A stretch of 64,000 bases of DNA. Source: Bryobacterales bacterium. GTDB lineage: Bacteria > Acidobacteriota > Terriglobia > Bryobacterales > Bryobacteraceae. The notes below the pieces were generated by a model. It saw only the letters and a program-made list of their open reading frames with translations, made no database searches and had not been told where the DNA came from. Made by a program: the position numbers and the translations under genes. This document shows positions 44,310 through 52,376 of this stretch, one piece after another. The DNA is taken from assembly GCA_020846745.1 (NCBI GenBank), contig JADLDI010000096.1:1-64000 (forward strand), given 5' to 3'. Each line of letters opens with the position of its first letter. The first letter of the stretch is position 1.

Positions 44310-45320
44310 ATGGGCTTCCCCCCGCGATTTGAGATCGGCCGAGTTGTCGTTGCGCCCGCCACAGTGCTGGCGCCTATGGCCGGTGTCACCGATACGGTGT
44401 TCCGGCGGCTGATCCGGCAGCAGACCGGCTGCGGACTGCTCATGACCGAGTTTACCAGTTCGCACGGAGTGGCTAACTCTCATCGTGCCAAGAACATGGC
44501 GCGGATGATGCGGTATCTCTACTTCGACCCCGACGAGCGGCCCATTTCCGCTCAGCTTTTCGGGTCGGACCCGGAAATCATGGCTGATGCCGCGCGCGTT
44601 TGCCAGGACCTGGGGTTCGACATCGTCGATATCAACTTCGGGTGTCCGGTGAAGAAGGTAGTGCGGTGCAATGGCGGGTCGGGTTTGCTGCGGGACCTGC
44701 CGCTTGTGGAACAGCTCCTCACCAAGGTTCGCGCGGCAATTACCATCCCGCTAACGATGAAGTTCCGCGCCGGGTGGAACGATAACGAACTGGTGCATAT
44801 ACAGATGGCGAAGCTGGCGGAGGGGTGCGGACTGCAGGCAATCGCGCTGCATCCGCGGACGCGCGAACAGGGCCATGCGGGGCGGGCGGACTGGACTCGT
44901 ATAGCGGATGTAAAACAGGCGGTGAAGATCCCGGTAATCGGCAACGGCGACATCGTCACGCCCGAGGACGCCGAGCGGATGATCGGCGAGACCGGCTGCG
45001 ACGCGGTGATGATCGGGCGTACGGCAGCATCGAACCCTTGGATTTTCAAGCAGATAGCGCAGTATAACGCGACGGGACACTACGAGCATCCGACCGAGCA
45101 TCAGCGGTACGACATCATGCGGACCTACTATGCGATGCTCGCCGAGAACCCGAATCCGGACACGATCGGCAAGATGAAGCAGTTCGCATCGTACTTTACG
45201 CACGGGGTGCGGAATGGGTCGAAGCTGCGAGCCGCCATTTATCACGCGGGTGAAGTGGACGAGATCCGGCGGCTGGTCGACGCCTTTTTCGAACGGGAAC
45301 TTTCCGAAATCGCCGCATGA
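44310..45320 (+). CDS. dusB: tRNA-dihydrouridine synthase
   Basis: A 336-aa FMN-dependent Dus enzyme of the DusB type. VLAPMAGVTDTVFRRLIRQ near residue 20 and INFGCPVKKVVRCNGGSGLLRD near 109 are diagnostic; the catalytic Cys is about residue 120 in RCNGGSG. AIALHPRTREQGHAG and GDIVTPEDA further along belong to the TIM barrel. It reduces specific uridines of tRNA to dihydrouridine with NADPH. It overlaps rnhA by 4 nt (ATGA). Confidence 0.93.
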   Translation: MGFPPRFEIGRVVVAPATVLAPMAGVTDTVFRRLIRQQTGCGLLMTEFTSSHGVANSHRAKNMARMMRYLYFDPDERPISAQLFGSDPEIMADAARVCQDLGFDIVDINFGCPVKKVVRCNGGSGLLRDLPLVEQLLTKVRAAITIPLTMKFRAGWNDNELVHIQMAKLAEGCGLQAIALHPRTREQGHAGRADWTRIADVKQAVKIPVIGNGDIVTPEDAERMIGETGCDAVMIGRTAASNPWIFKQIAQYNATGHYEHPTEHQRYDIMRTYYAMLAENPNPDTIGKMKQFASYFTHGVRNGSKLRAAIYHAGEVDEIRRLVDAFFERELSEIAA

Positions 45321-45760
45321 AAAAAATCCGATTAATTACCGACGGCTCGTGCCTCGGTAACCCTGGCCCGGGTGGATGGGCCTGCATTCTCAAGTACAAC
45401 GAACACGTCAAAGAGATGTACGGCTACGAGCCGCAGACGACAAACAACCGCATGGAGTTAACGGCGGCGGTTCGCGGTTTACGGGCGTTAAAGGAGCCGT
45501 GCGAAGTGACGGTGGTGACGGATTCCGAATACGTCAAAAACGGCATCACCAAGTGGGTGGCGGGGTGGAAGCGCAACGGTTGGAAGACTTCGACCAAAGA
45601 GCCGGTGAAGAACAAAGAACTCTGGGAGGAGTTGGACCGCGAAACCGCCCGCCACAAGGCGCAGTGGCAGTGGACCAAGGGTCACGCCGACGACGCGGAG
45701 AACAACCGGTGCGACGAACTGGCGCAGGCGGCGGCGCGGCAACAGATCCGGAAGCCCTAA
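45317..45760 (+). CDS. rnhA: Ribonuclease HI
   Basis: A 147-aa protein with all catalytic residues: Asp9 in TDGSCLGNPGPGG, Glu47 in NNRMELTAA, Asp69 in VTDSEYV and Asp133 in NNRCDELA; the helper His is in TKGHADDAEN. It degrades the RNA strand of RNA-DNA hybrids in the cytoplasm. It includes the basic handle region (KWVAGWKRNGWK). The start overlaps dusB by 4 nt, so the two are co-translated. The convergent SEC-C gene ends 5 nt after it. Confidence 0.95.
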   Translation: MKKIRLITDGSCLGNPGPGGWACILKYNEHVKEMYGYEPQTTNNRMELTAAVRGLRALKEPCEVTVVTDSEYVKNGITKWVAGWKRNGWKTSTKEPVKNKELWEELDRETARHKAQWQWTKGHADDAENNRCDELAQAAARQQIRKP

Positions 45761-45765
45761 AACGG

Positions 45766-46296
45766 TCAGGCAACGTTGAGGATGGGGGCGGCATTGGGTC
45801 CGCAGCAGCGCTTGTACTTCTGGCCGGAGCCGCAGGGGCAGGGGGAGTTCCGGCCGACTTCCGGTTGGGGATTTCGTTTCGCAAAATTCTGATTTTCCTG
45901 GGGTTGTGGGCCGGCAGCGGCAGCCGTGGGCGCGGCAGTGGGTGCGTCGGCAACCCGTCCCTTACGGTCCGGGTACCGCAGCGGTGTGTCTGCGTTGGGG
46001 TTGGAGTGGGCGCGTAGGGTTTGGAGGTCGCGGAGTTGGCGCATGGCGCGGTTGAAGGAGCCCTCCCAGCTGAGGGAGAGTTTCTGGTATTTGAAGAACT
46101 CGGGGGTGCCTTCCTCAAATTGCATGGCGAGTTGGGCGGCTCGTTCGAAGTGCCATTGGGCGAAGGCCATGCGCTGGCAGGCGAAGTCTTCGAGGCAACC
46201 GTGGGGGCGAGCGGCGTCGCGGATGGAGGCGGCCAGGGCATCGAACACGTTGCGCTGGGCTGCCGAGATTGCGGGGGGAAGAACTGGGGTGGACAT
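45766..46296 (-). CDS. SEC-C motif protein
   Basis: A 176-aa protein with a C-terminal SEC-C zinc knuckle, GRNSPCPCGSGQKYKRCCG (about residues 149-167), as at the end of SecA. The helical N-terminal region (about 1-90) is not recognised, and a Ala/Thr/Pro-rich linker follows. SEC-C modules bind zinc and contact SecB or ribosomes in known proteins; the role of this stand-alone form is unknown. It ends 5 nt from the convergent rnhA. Confidence 0.75.
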   Translation of the reverse strand: MSTPVLPPAISAAQRNVFDALAASIRDAARPHGCLEDFACQRMAFAQWHFERAAQLAMQFEEGTPEFFKYQKLSLSWEGSFNRAMRQLRDLQTLRAHSNPNADTPLRYPDRKGRVADAPTAAPTAAAAGPQPQENQNFAKRNPQPEVGRNSPCPCGSGQKYKRCCGPNAAPILNVA

Positions 46297-46408
46297 GCCC
46301 TGGGAATACCATGGCGTCGTCGGGATCCTCCCTCAGCGGAAGGGGCTTCCTTACGGCGTTTTGCTTGTATGTTATTGGAAACGATCAGCCGAAACTTTTT
46401 GATTAAAG

Positions 46409-46440
46409 TTTCAAAACTGTTGTGAATGAGTTTTTTCGGG
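46409..46440 (+). promoter_or_regulatory. 32-nt shared upstream element, copy 2
   Basis: Same pattern and spacing as at 11417-11448: TTTCAAA, six bases, GTGAATGA, one base, TTTTTTC, one base, GG. It ends 183 nt before the secreted-protein gene at 46624 and 69 nt before a TTGACA box. In the first copy the gene distance is 188 nt. The 327-nt gap 46297-46623 otherwise contains the promoter listed next and no gene. Confidence 0.5.
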
Positions 46441-46489
46441 TGAGGCGAAATTTAGGAGAAGGGGCATCGATTAACGGGCGCCGATTGAC

Positions 46490-46538
46490 GGGTCAAGATA
46501 AAAAGACCCTTGACACTCAAAATTACCAGGTTCATTAT
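46490..46538 (+). promoter_or_regulatory. Promoter with overlapping inverted repeats
   Basis: TTGACA (46510-46515) and CATTAT (46533-46538) are 17 nt apart, a good sigma-70-type promoter. Two inverted repeats overlap its -35: GGGTC/GACCC (46490-46494, 46505-46509) and GTCAAG/CTTGAC (46492-46497, 46509-46514). A direct repeat CGATTxACGGG (46468-46478, 46482-46492) lies next to them. These could be operator sites. Transcription would begin about 80 nt before the ATG at 46624. Confidence 0.6.
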
Positions 46539-46623
46539 ATGGGGGTCATGAGCCGGTTAATACTTCATCTGTTTCAGGCAGCAATCCTCTGGTTCTGAAG
46601 CCGCCAGTTCGGGGAGACCAAAA

Positions 46624-47538
46624 ATGATGAAACGGGTTCTTATTACAGCAAGTATGGTCGCTGGGTTCGCAGGGAATGTCGTAGCCCAAGCGGTGTTGAT
46701 AGGTGTGGGGCCGGAGGCTCCGATTCCGGTGGTGGTGGCTCCGAATGAGGTGACCTTTGTGTATGCGCAGTTGGGGAAACCAGTGCCGTTGGCACGGGCG
46801 AATTCGATGCCATTGCCGACGGAACTGGAGGGCGTTTCGGTCTGGATTGGGGCCGATCAGCCGTTGCGGCGGGTACCGCTTTTCGCGATCGAGCGGGTAT
46901 ATGCGTGTGAAGGTTGCGAAGCTTATGCGGGGATACGGGTTCAGGTACCGAGGGAGTACGCGACGGAATGGGTTCCGGGCGCGGAGGCGGGGGCGCTCTG
47001 GGTGGATGTGGATGGAAAGCGGAGCCCGCCAATGCGATTCGTGCTGCGGAGGGCGAAGCCGGTGTTCGTTGGGCGGTGTCCGGACATTACGTTGAAGAGC
47101 GCCGGGCCGTGCCGGGGTGAATTGTGGCACGCGGACGGGACGGCTGCCTCGCAACGCCGCCCACGGCCGGGGGATGTGCTGGTTATCTATGCCTACGGGT
47201 TAGGTTTGACGCAGCCGGCACAGCCGAGCGGCAGACCAGCGGATGCGGGGTTGGGGCCGGTTGAGTTTCCGGGCATTCCACCGAATGCGAGATTGCTGAT
47301 CGACTTCCGGCCAAATTTCCATCCTGGCAGCCGATCAGGCCCGGTGGGGACGCAGACGGAGGTGACACCGCTGTTTGCGGGGCTTGTGGCGGGCTTCGTG
47401 GGGCTGTATCAGGTCAACTTTCGAATGCCGACGCCAGCGGGTCCGCTTGCGTCGTGCGACTATTACGATTCGAACGCGACGGTGTGGTTTTCGGGCGTTC
47501 CGGAGTATGTTCCGCTTTGTATGGAAGGAGGGCAGTAG
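46624..47538 (+). CDS. Secreted protein with Solibacter-type C-terminal domain
   Basis: A 304-aa protein with a signal peptide (1-22) and a GGGGAG ribosome-binding site 7 nt upstream. The C-terminal half shows LVIYAYGLGLTQPA, TPLFAGLVAGFVGLYQVNFRMP and a final beta region. That matches the pattern of the family described as the Solibacter uncharacterised C-terminal domain (TIGR03437), which is repeated many times in these genomes. The N-terminal half is unrecognised. Function is unknown; surface or secreted location is likely. It has its own strong promoter. Confidence 0.65.
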   Translation: MMKRVLITASMVAGFAGNVVAQAVLIGVGPEAPIPVVVAPNEVTFVYAQLGKPVPLARANSMPLPTELEGVSVWIGADQPLRRVPLFAIERVYACEGCEAYAGIRVQVPREYATEWVPGAEAGALWVDVDGKRSPPMRFVLRRAKPVFVGRCPDITLKSAGPCRGELWHADGTAASQRRPRPGDVLVIYAYGLGLTQPAQPSGRPADAGLGPVEFPGIPPNARLLIDFRPNFHPGSRSGPVGTQTEVTPLFAGLVAGFVGLYQVNFRMPTPAGPLASCDYYDSNATVWFSGVPEYVPLCMEGGQ

Positions 47539-47637
47539 GCGGCATTCCGGCCGGAGCCCCGTTTATCCGCTGGTGAGTTGCAGGGCCGGGGTGGGGTCCA
47601 CGCTCCGTACCCGGCCGCCGTCATATCTCTATAGGGC

Positions 47638-48837
47638 ATGCCGGAATTTCTGTTGAAGTACGCCGACGCGTCGGGGGCGATTCGCCAACAGGTGGCCGAG
47701 GCGGAGACCGAAAAAGAGCTGCGCGACCGATTGTCGCAACAGGGGTTCCTGATCTACTCCGTACGGCAGCGGAGCGATTTGGCCAGCCGGTTGGGCGGCG
47801 GGTCGCGAAAACTGAATCTTGAAAAGTTCCTGATTTTCAACCAGCAGTTTCTTACGCTGGTAAAGGCGGGACTGCCCATACTGAAGTGCCTGGAACTATT
47901 GGGCGACAGGCTGACCGAGCCCAAACTCGCGAAACATGTCCAGGCGGTCCGCATTGAAGTGAAAAACGGCACGCTGCTGTCGGAAGCGTTCGCACGGCAG
48001 AAGGTGTTCCCAGCGATTTACATCACCTCGATCATGGCGGGGGAGAAAAGCGGCTCGCTGAACGAGGTGCTCGAACGCTATATCGCGTACCAGAAGCTGG
48101 CGTTGTCGGTGCGGAAGAAGATCATGCTGTCGCTGATGTACCCGGCGGTGCTGACGGTGCTGGTGCTGGCGCTGGTCCTGTTCATGGTGACGTACGTGGT
48201 GCCCAATTTTGCATCGCTCTACACGTCATTAAATGCAGACCTGCCGGTAATCACGCAGTGGTTGCTCGTCATCGGAACGACTGCCAGGGACTACATTGTG
48301 TTCGGCATCCTCGGGATTTTCGCGTTTATCATTGGATTTCGCCTGTGGTCCCGGACCGAGACCGGGGCGGCGCAAATCGAAGCGATTCAACGGCGATTGC
48401 CGATCTTCGGCGACATCTGGATCAAATACCAGGTCGCGCAATTGGCCCGCGTGCTCAGCACGCTGCTGTTGGGCGGCATTCCGCTGGTTCAGGCGCTCGA
48501 GACGGCGGGGAACTCATTAGGTGCGCGGGTGCTGAAGAAGGCGCTCGAGAAGGCTCGGAAGGGCGTCCGCGAAGGCCAGCCGCTGTCGAGTTCGCTGGCG
48601 GCAACGGGGATTTTCCCGGCATTGTCGATCGACATGATCGAAGTGGGGGAGTCGACGGGAGCGCTGCCCGCCATGCTGGGCAGTGTGGCGGAGTTCTTCG
48701 AAGAAGACGTAAACACGCGGATGACGGCATCGATGGCGCTGGTGGAGCCGGCGATCATGCTGTTTATGGGGTCGTTTGTGGCCTTCGTGCTGGTGGCGTT
48801 GTATTTGCCGATCTTCTCGCTGGCGGAGAAGGTGTAG
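47638..48837 (+). CDS. Type II secretion / type IV pilus inner-membrane protein (GspF/PilC)
   Basis: A 399-aa protein with two T2SSF domains (about residues 65-190 and 265-390), each with a helical bundle and membrane helices, for example LMYPAVLTVLVLALVLFMVTYVVPNF near 165. The N-terminal segment (FLLKYADASGAIRQQVAEAET) is the usual cytoplasmic start. The protein anchors the assembly ATPase in type IV pilus or type II secretion systems. No other pilus or secretion genes adjoin it, so which system it serves cannot be decided here. Confidence 0.9.
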   Translation: MPEFLLKYADASGAIRQQVAEAETEKELRDRLSQQGFLIYSVRQRSDLASRLGGGSRKLNLEKFLIFNQQFLTLVKAGLPILKCLELLGDRLTEPKLAKHVQAVRIEVKNGTLLSEAFARQKVFPAIYITSIMAGEKSGSLNEVLERYIAYQKLALSVRKKIMLSLMYPAVLTVLVLALVLFMVTYVVPNFASLYTSLNADLPVITQWLLVIGTTARDYIVFGILGIFAFIIGFRLWSRTETGAAQIEAIQRRLPIFGDIWIKYQVAQLARVLSTLLLGGIPLVQALETAGNSLGARVLKKALEKARKGVREGQPLSSSLAATGIFPALSIDMIEVGESTGALPAMLGSVAEFFEEDVNTRMTASMALVEPAIMLFMGSFVAFVLVALYLPIFSLAEKV

Positions 48838-48843
48838 GCTCTT

Positions 48844-48868
48844 ATCTATTGCCAATAGATCCTATAAT
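48844..48868 (+). promoter_or_regulatory. Palindromic operator and -10 box of the ParD antitoxin gene
   Basis: A perfect inverted repeat, ATCTATTG-C-CAATAGAT (48844-48860), is followed 2 nt later by TATAAT (48863-48868). AAGGAGC (48874-48880) precedes the ATG. The palindrome lies where the -35/-10 spacer would be, the classic position for autorepression by a ribbon-helix-helix antitoxin. Confidence 0.7.
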
Positions 48869-48886
48869 GTTCTAAGGAGCGCCGCC

Positions 48887-49150
48887 ATGACTACTGTGAC
48901 TGTTTCGTTGCCCGAATCGTTGAAGGACTTCATCGAAGGCCAGGTTGCAACCAAGGGCTTCGGAAACGTCAGCGAGTATGTGCGTTCGCTTCTTCGCGAT
49001 GCACAGGCCCGGGAGGAAGACGCCAGGCTGGAGGCGCTCTTGATGGCTGGTCTCACCACCGGCGGAGAGGACATTGCTGTGAATCGCCAGTTCTGGCACG
49101 ACCTGAAGAACGAAGCGATGGAGCTGGCGAAGAAACATCGGAACCGGTAG
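48887..49150 (+). CDS. ParD-family antitoxin
   Basis: An 87-aa protein from ATG 48887, set 6 nt after AAGGAGC. The ribbon-helix-helix DNA-binding domain is visible in TTVTVSLPESLKDFIEGQV (strand plus helix), then GNVSEYVRSLLRDAQARE (second helix), the ParD signature. The C-terminal part would bind a ParE/RelE-type toxin. No intact toxin gene follows; only a few toxin-like codons are seen at 49157. It sits directly downstream of a perfect palindrome, suggesting autoregulation. Confidence 0.88.
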   Translation: MTTVTVSLPESLKDFIEGQVATKGFGNVSEYVRSLLRDAQAREEDARLEALLMAGLTTGGEDIAVNRQFWHDLKNEAMELAKKHRNR

Positions 49151-49156
49151 ACGGCA

Positions 49157-49183
49157 ATGAGAGCGGTCGTCAGGCCTGCGGGC
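49157..49183 (+). pseudogene. Possible remnant of a ParE toxin start
   Basis: Seven nt after the antitoxin stop an ATG opens MRAVVRPAG, similar to the beginnings of ParE/RelE toxins. Toxin-like sequence then ends as the convergent metallopeptidase gene begins (49187). The match is only nine residues, so this is tentative. Confidence 0.3.
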
Positions 49184-49186
49184 GCT

Positions 49187-49552
49187 TCACCGCCCCAGGG
49201 CCTTCAGCCGCGCGCGGCGGCGTTCGGCGCGGCGGACCTGCGCCTCGTCGAGGCCGAAATAGTGGGCGATCTCGTGCCATACTGTCTCTTTGACCAGTTC
49301 TTCCAGGTGCGCGAGGCTGCGGGCGCAGCGTTCATGCGGACCCTGGTAGATGGTGATCTGGTCTGGCAGGTAAAACTGATCGTGTACGCTCCTGTGGGGA
49401 AGGGGACGGCCCTGGTAGAGGCCAAGCAAGCCCGGCCGAGGCGGTTCGGGTTCGACAACGAAAGTCAGGTTGTCCAACCGGTTGCGATAGCGCGCGGGAA
49501 TTGCCGCGATGGCACGTTCCACCAGACTGTCGAACTCGCGCGGGGTCAGCAT
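49187..49552 (-). CDS. Zincin-like metallopeptidase family protein
   Basis: A 121-aa protein from ATG 49552 (GTG 49555 is also possible). It has the family core TIYQGPHERCARSLAHLEELVKETVWHEIAHYFGLDE, containing a HExxH zinc site (HEIAH) with a downstream acidic residue. This matches the small metallopeptidase family often annotated as possibly zinc-dependent (DUF1025). The substrate is unknown. The gene converges with the ParD gene and is divergent from the 2Fe-2S protein gene. Confidence 0.85.
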   Translation of the reverse strand: MLTPREFDSLVERAIAAIPARYRNRLDNLTFVVEPEPPRPGLLGLYQGRPLPHRSVHDQFYLPDQITIYQGPHERCARSLAHLEELVKETVWHEIAHYFGLDEAQVRRAERRRARLKALGR

Positions 49553-49597
49553 CACCTAACCCCATTGTGACAAGAGCCGTGAAACGAAGGGACACGC

Positions 49598-50080
49598 GTG
49601 AACGAAGCTGAGGCATCGAAGCTGAACAAGATTGCCGATGGATTGAAGATCGGCCAGATCGGCAGGCACATTTTCCTCTGTGCGGACCAGACCAAACCCA
49701 AGTGCTCCGGGGCGAAAGAGAGCACCCAGGCTTGGGAGTACCTCAAAGACAGATTGAAAGAGCTTGGCCTGCACAAAGCGGAACCGTGCGTGTTCCGCAC
49801 GAAAGCGAACTGCTTACGAGTCTGCGAGCAGGGTCCGATTGCGGTCGTCTATCCCGAGGGCGCGTGGTACCACTCAGCGACGGAACCGGTGCTGGAACGC
49901 ATCATTCAGGAACACCTGATCGGGGGCAAGGTAGTAGAGGATTACTGCTTTGCGCGGAACCCGTTAGGGCAACAGGATACCGCTCCCTTGCGGTCGCGGC
50001 TCGGTAACGGGATTGGTGACGGTAACGGGATCGGGCCTGGTGGTAACGGTTTGCGGGAGAGTGGGGAGGCGACGGAGTGA
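49598..50080 (+). CDS. (2Fe-2S) ferredoxin-domain protein with a repeat-derived tail
   Basis: A 160-aa protein from GTG 49598. The thioredoxin-like 2Fe-2S fold is clear from [12 protein letters not shown] near residue 25, [20 protein letters not shown] near 70, and [18 protein letters not shown] near 108. The normal family ends close to NPL. Here about 33 more residues follow, Gly/Asn-rich ([12 protein letters not shown]), encoded by a 27-nt dispersed repeat (49979-50005) and short GGTAACGGG repeats. It may act as an electron carrier or sensor. The stop overlaps the cmk start by 1 nt. Confidence 0.82.
   Translation: MNEAEASKLNKIADGLKIGQIGRHIFLCADQTKPKCSGAKESTQAWEYLKDRLKELGLHKAEPCVFRTKANCLRVCEQGPIAVVYPEGAWYHSATEPVLERIIQEHLIGGKVVEDYCFARNPLGQQDTAPLRSRLGNGIGDGNGIGPGGNGLRESGEATE
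49979..50005 (-). repeat. 27-nt dispersed repeat, copy 2, inside a coding region
   Basis: Inverted copy of the element at 15796-15822 with one mismatch. It is translated as TAPLRSRLG at the C-terminal end of the 2Fe-2S protein, beyond the usual end of that family. Copies of GGTAACGGG follow directly. Confidence 0.7.
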
Positions 50081-50772
50081 TGCGGCGGATTGTGGTGGCG
50101 ATCGACGGCCCGGGTGGGGCAGGCAAGAGCACCATTGCACGGCGGTTAGCCGCGCGGCTGGGCTTTCTTTACATAGATACCGGCGCGATGTACCGGGCGG
50201 TGGCGTTGTGGGCCGAACGGCAGGGGCTGTCGTGGGCCGACGTGGGCATTATGGAGCAGTTGGCGCAGGCGGCCGACATCAAGCTCTCGTCCGACCCGTT
50301 GAAGGTCGTTTTGAACGGCGAGGATGTGACGGAAGCGATCCGGCGGCCGGAGATCTCGCAAGGCGCCTCGAAGGTTTCGGCAATCGGCGGCGTGCGCCGC
50401 GCTTTGGTCGATAAGCAGCGGTTGATGGCGGAATCCGCCAGCGTCGTCATGGAGGGCCGGGACATCGGCACCGTAGTTTTTCCCCATGCCGATGTGAAGA
50501 TTTTCCTGGACGCCGCGCCCGAGACGCGGGCCGAGCGGCGGGTGAAAGAACTGGCGGAAAAGGCGCCGCCGCCGCCGCCGCGCGAGTCTGTGCTGAGTGA
50601 GTTGCAGGAACGGGATCAACGGGACCGGCAGCGGGCCGAGTCGCCCCTGTTGCAGGCTCCCGACGCCGTCCTGGTGGACTCCACCAGCCTGACGGTTGAG
50701 CAAGTGGAAGAGGCCATTCTGAAGGTGATCCGCGAAAAGATCGCCAATGGGAAGGAGTTTGCCCGGAAGTGA
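50080..50772 (+). CDS. cmk: Cytidylate kinase
   Basis: A 230-aa protein from ATG 50080, which overlaps the upstream TGA by 1 nt. The P-loop GPGGAGKST spans residues 10-18. DTGAMYRAVALWAE near 30, SKVSAIGGVRRALV near 105 and MEGRDIGTVVFPHADVKIFLDA near 128 are the family signatures. It phosphorylates CMP and dCMP with ATP in nucleotide biosynthesis. Length is normal for bacteria. lysC follows 22 nt later. Confidence 0.95.
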   Translation: MRRIVVAIDGPGGAGKSTIARRLAARLGFLYIDTGAMYRAVALWAERQGLSWADVGIMEQLAQAADIKLSSDPLKVVLNGEDVTEAIRRPEISQGASKVSAIGGVRRALVDKQRLMAESASVVMEGRDIGTVVFPHADVKIFLDAAPETRAERRVKELAEKAPPPPPRESVLSELQERDQRDRQRAESPLLQAPDAVLVDSTSLTVEQVEEAILKVIREKIANGKEFARK

Positions 50773-50794
50773 CGGGTAAAGGGTCGAAGAAGAG

Positions 50795-52216
50795 ATGAAG
50801 AATCTGCTGGTGATGAAGTTTGGCGGCACGAGCATGGGCTCGGCCGAGCGCATCAAGACAGCGTCGAAGCTGGCGCATGAGCAGTTGGAGCAGCGCCCGG
50901 TTGTGGTGGTGGTCTCGGCGATGTCGAAGATTACCGATCTGCTGCTCGATACGTTGCGCCGCGCCGAGGGCGGCGACTCCGAGGCGGTGGAGGCGAACCT
51001 GAGGCAACTGGCGGAGCGGCACCTGCTGGCTGCGGGGGAACTGCTCAGCGGTCCGGCGCTCGATGAGTGCGTGAATGCGATCGAGGATCTGGTGGCGGAG
51101 TTCAGCCGCATCGTCAACGGTGTGCGTCTGCTGGCCGAGGGTCCGCCGCGCGCGATTGATGAAGCCGTGGCGATCGGCGAACAGCTGTCGGCGCTGCTGA
51201 TGGCCGCGCATCTGCAGAAAAAGGGCGTGCGGGCGAAGGCGGTGAACGCGCGCGAGGTGATTGTGACGGACGCTGTGTTCGGCAACGCCACCCCGCTGAT
51301 GGGCCCGACCACGGAGAAGGCCGCCCGTGTGCTGCGGCCGCTGGTCAACGAAGGCGTGCTGCCGGTTGTCACCGGATTCAATGGCGCCACTCCGGACGGG
51401 CGCCCCACCACTCTTGGCCGCGGCGGGTCCGATTTTTCAGCCTCGATCCTCTCGGCCGCGCTTGATGCCGAAGAGCTTTGGATCTGGACCGACGTCGACG
51501 GCATTATGACCGCCGACCCGCGCATTGTGCCCGACCCGGCGGTGTTGGATGAAGTCACCTATCGCGAAGCCGCCGAACTTGCCTACAATGGCGCCAAGGT
51601 GTTGCACCCGCGTACTCTTGCGCCACTCGTGGAACGCCAGATCCCCGTCTGGAGCAAGAACAGCTTCGCGCCCGAAAAGCCCGGCACCAAGATCGTCCCC
51701 GAAGTAAAAACGCCCCCCGGGCCGCGCGCCGTCACCTCTATGGCCAAGGTGGCCCTGATCTCCATGGAGCCCGCCAGCGCCGAGATCTCCGGCACCCGCC
51801 TGATGGGGCGTGCCCTCGATGCCCTTTCGAGCACCAGCGCGGAACTGCTGGCCATCACCAGTTCGAGCTACCGGCAGAGCTTCTGCTTCCTGGTGAGGAA
51901 AGAGGAACTGTCGCGCGCGGTGGAAGCCTTGGAGTCGAGCTTGTCGCTCGAATTGGCGCATGGATACCTGAAGCCGATCGATGTGGACGACAACGTCGGT
52001 TTGCTGGCCGTGGTGGGCGAGGGAATGCGTGGCGCGCCCGGGTTGGCGGGGCGCATCTTCACGGCCATTTCCCGAGAAAAAGTGAACATCATCGCTATCG
52101 CCCAGGGCTCAAGCGAGTTGACGATCGCCATTGTCGTCGCTCGCGAAGGGTTGGACAAGGCCGTGAGGGCGATCCACTCGGAATGCAAAATGGGCGAACT
52201 CGCCCGCCGCCACTAA
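50795..52216 (+). CDS. lysC: Aspartate kinase
   Basis: A 473-aa monofunctional aspartokinase. VMKFGGTSMGSAERI at residue 6, GFNGATPDGRPTTLGRGGSDFSA near 190 and TDVDGIMTADPR near 232 identify the catalytic domain. Two ACT domains follow from about residue 320, with SSSYRQSFCFLV and AIAQGSSELTIAIVV, providing feedback regulation by lysine, threonine or both. It catalyses the first step of the aspartate pathway. The overall form resembles the long monofunctional or ThrA-like kinase portion. It follows cmk closely but is not part of a biosynthetic cluster here. Confidence 0.94.
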   Translation: MKNLLVMKFGGTSMGSAERIKTASKLAHEQLEQRPVVVVVSAMSKITDLLLDTLRRAEGGDSEAVEANLRQLAERHLLAAGELLSGPALDECVNAIEDLVAEFSRIVNGVRLLAEGPPRAIDEAVAIGEQLSALLMAAHLQKKGVRAKAVNAREVIVTDAVFGNATPLMGPTTEKAARVLRPLVNEGVLPVVTGFNGATPDGRPTTLGRGGSDFSASILSAALDAEELWIWTDVDGIMTADPRIVPDPAVLDEVTYREAAELAYNGAKVLHPRTLAPLVERQIPVWSKNSFAPEKPGTKIVPEVKTPPGPRAVTSMAKVALISMEPASAEISGTRLMGRALDALSSTSAELLAITSSSYRQSFCFLVRKEELSRAVEALESSLSLELAHGYLKPIDVDDNVGLLAVVGEGMRGAPGLAGRIFTAISREKVNIIAIAQGSSELTIAIVVAREGLDKAVRAIHSECKMGELARRH

Positions 52217-52298
52217 GCCATTGAGAGCCATTGAGCCCCGCGAAACGCGGGAGCCCGGCCGACTCCGGTATGATAAAAGGAAGTGCGCCTCCAAAGCA

Positions 52299-52327
52299 CG
52301 GTGGGCAGCCTTTCGCCTGTCGCACCG
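52299..52327 (+). other. Stable hairpin in the leader of the PpiD-like gene
   Basis: CGGTGGGCAG (52299-52308) can pair with CTGTC-G-CACCG (52317-52327), a 10-bp stem with a one-base bulge and an 8-nt loop. A smaller CCCGCG-AAA-CGCGGG hairpin lies upstream at about 52235-52249. Both are in the 160-nt gap between lysC and the PpiD-like gene. No known riboswitch was recognised. Confidence 0.4.
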
Positions 52328-52376
52328 GTGACCGCCCGGCGTTTGTTCCTGATTAGTTTAGGAGAGATTCACCAAA

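Noticed and set aside
46541-46623. Cyclic-di-GMP riboswitch in the leader of the secreted-protein gene
   Set aside because: A GAAGCCGC stretch recalls part of the motif, but the conserved core and the expected pairing are absent.
50146-51558. 470-codon open frame antisense to cmk and lysC
   Set aside because: Serine/arginine-rich shadow without motifs; both plus-strand genes are certain.
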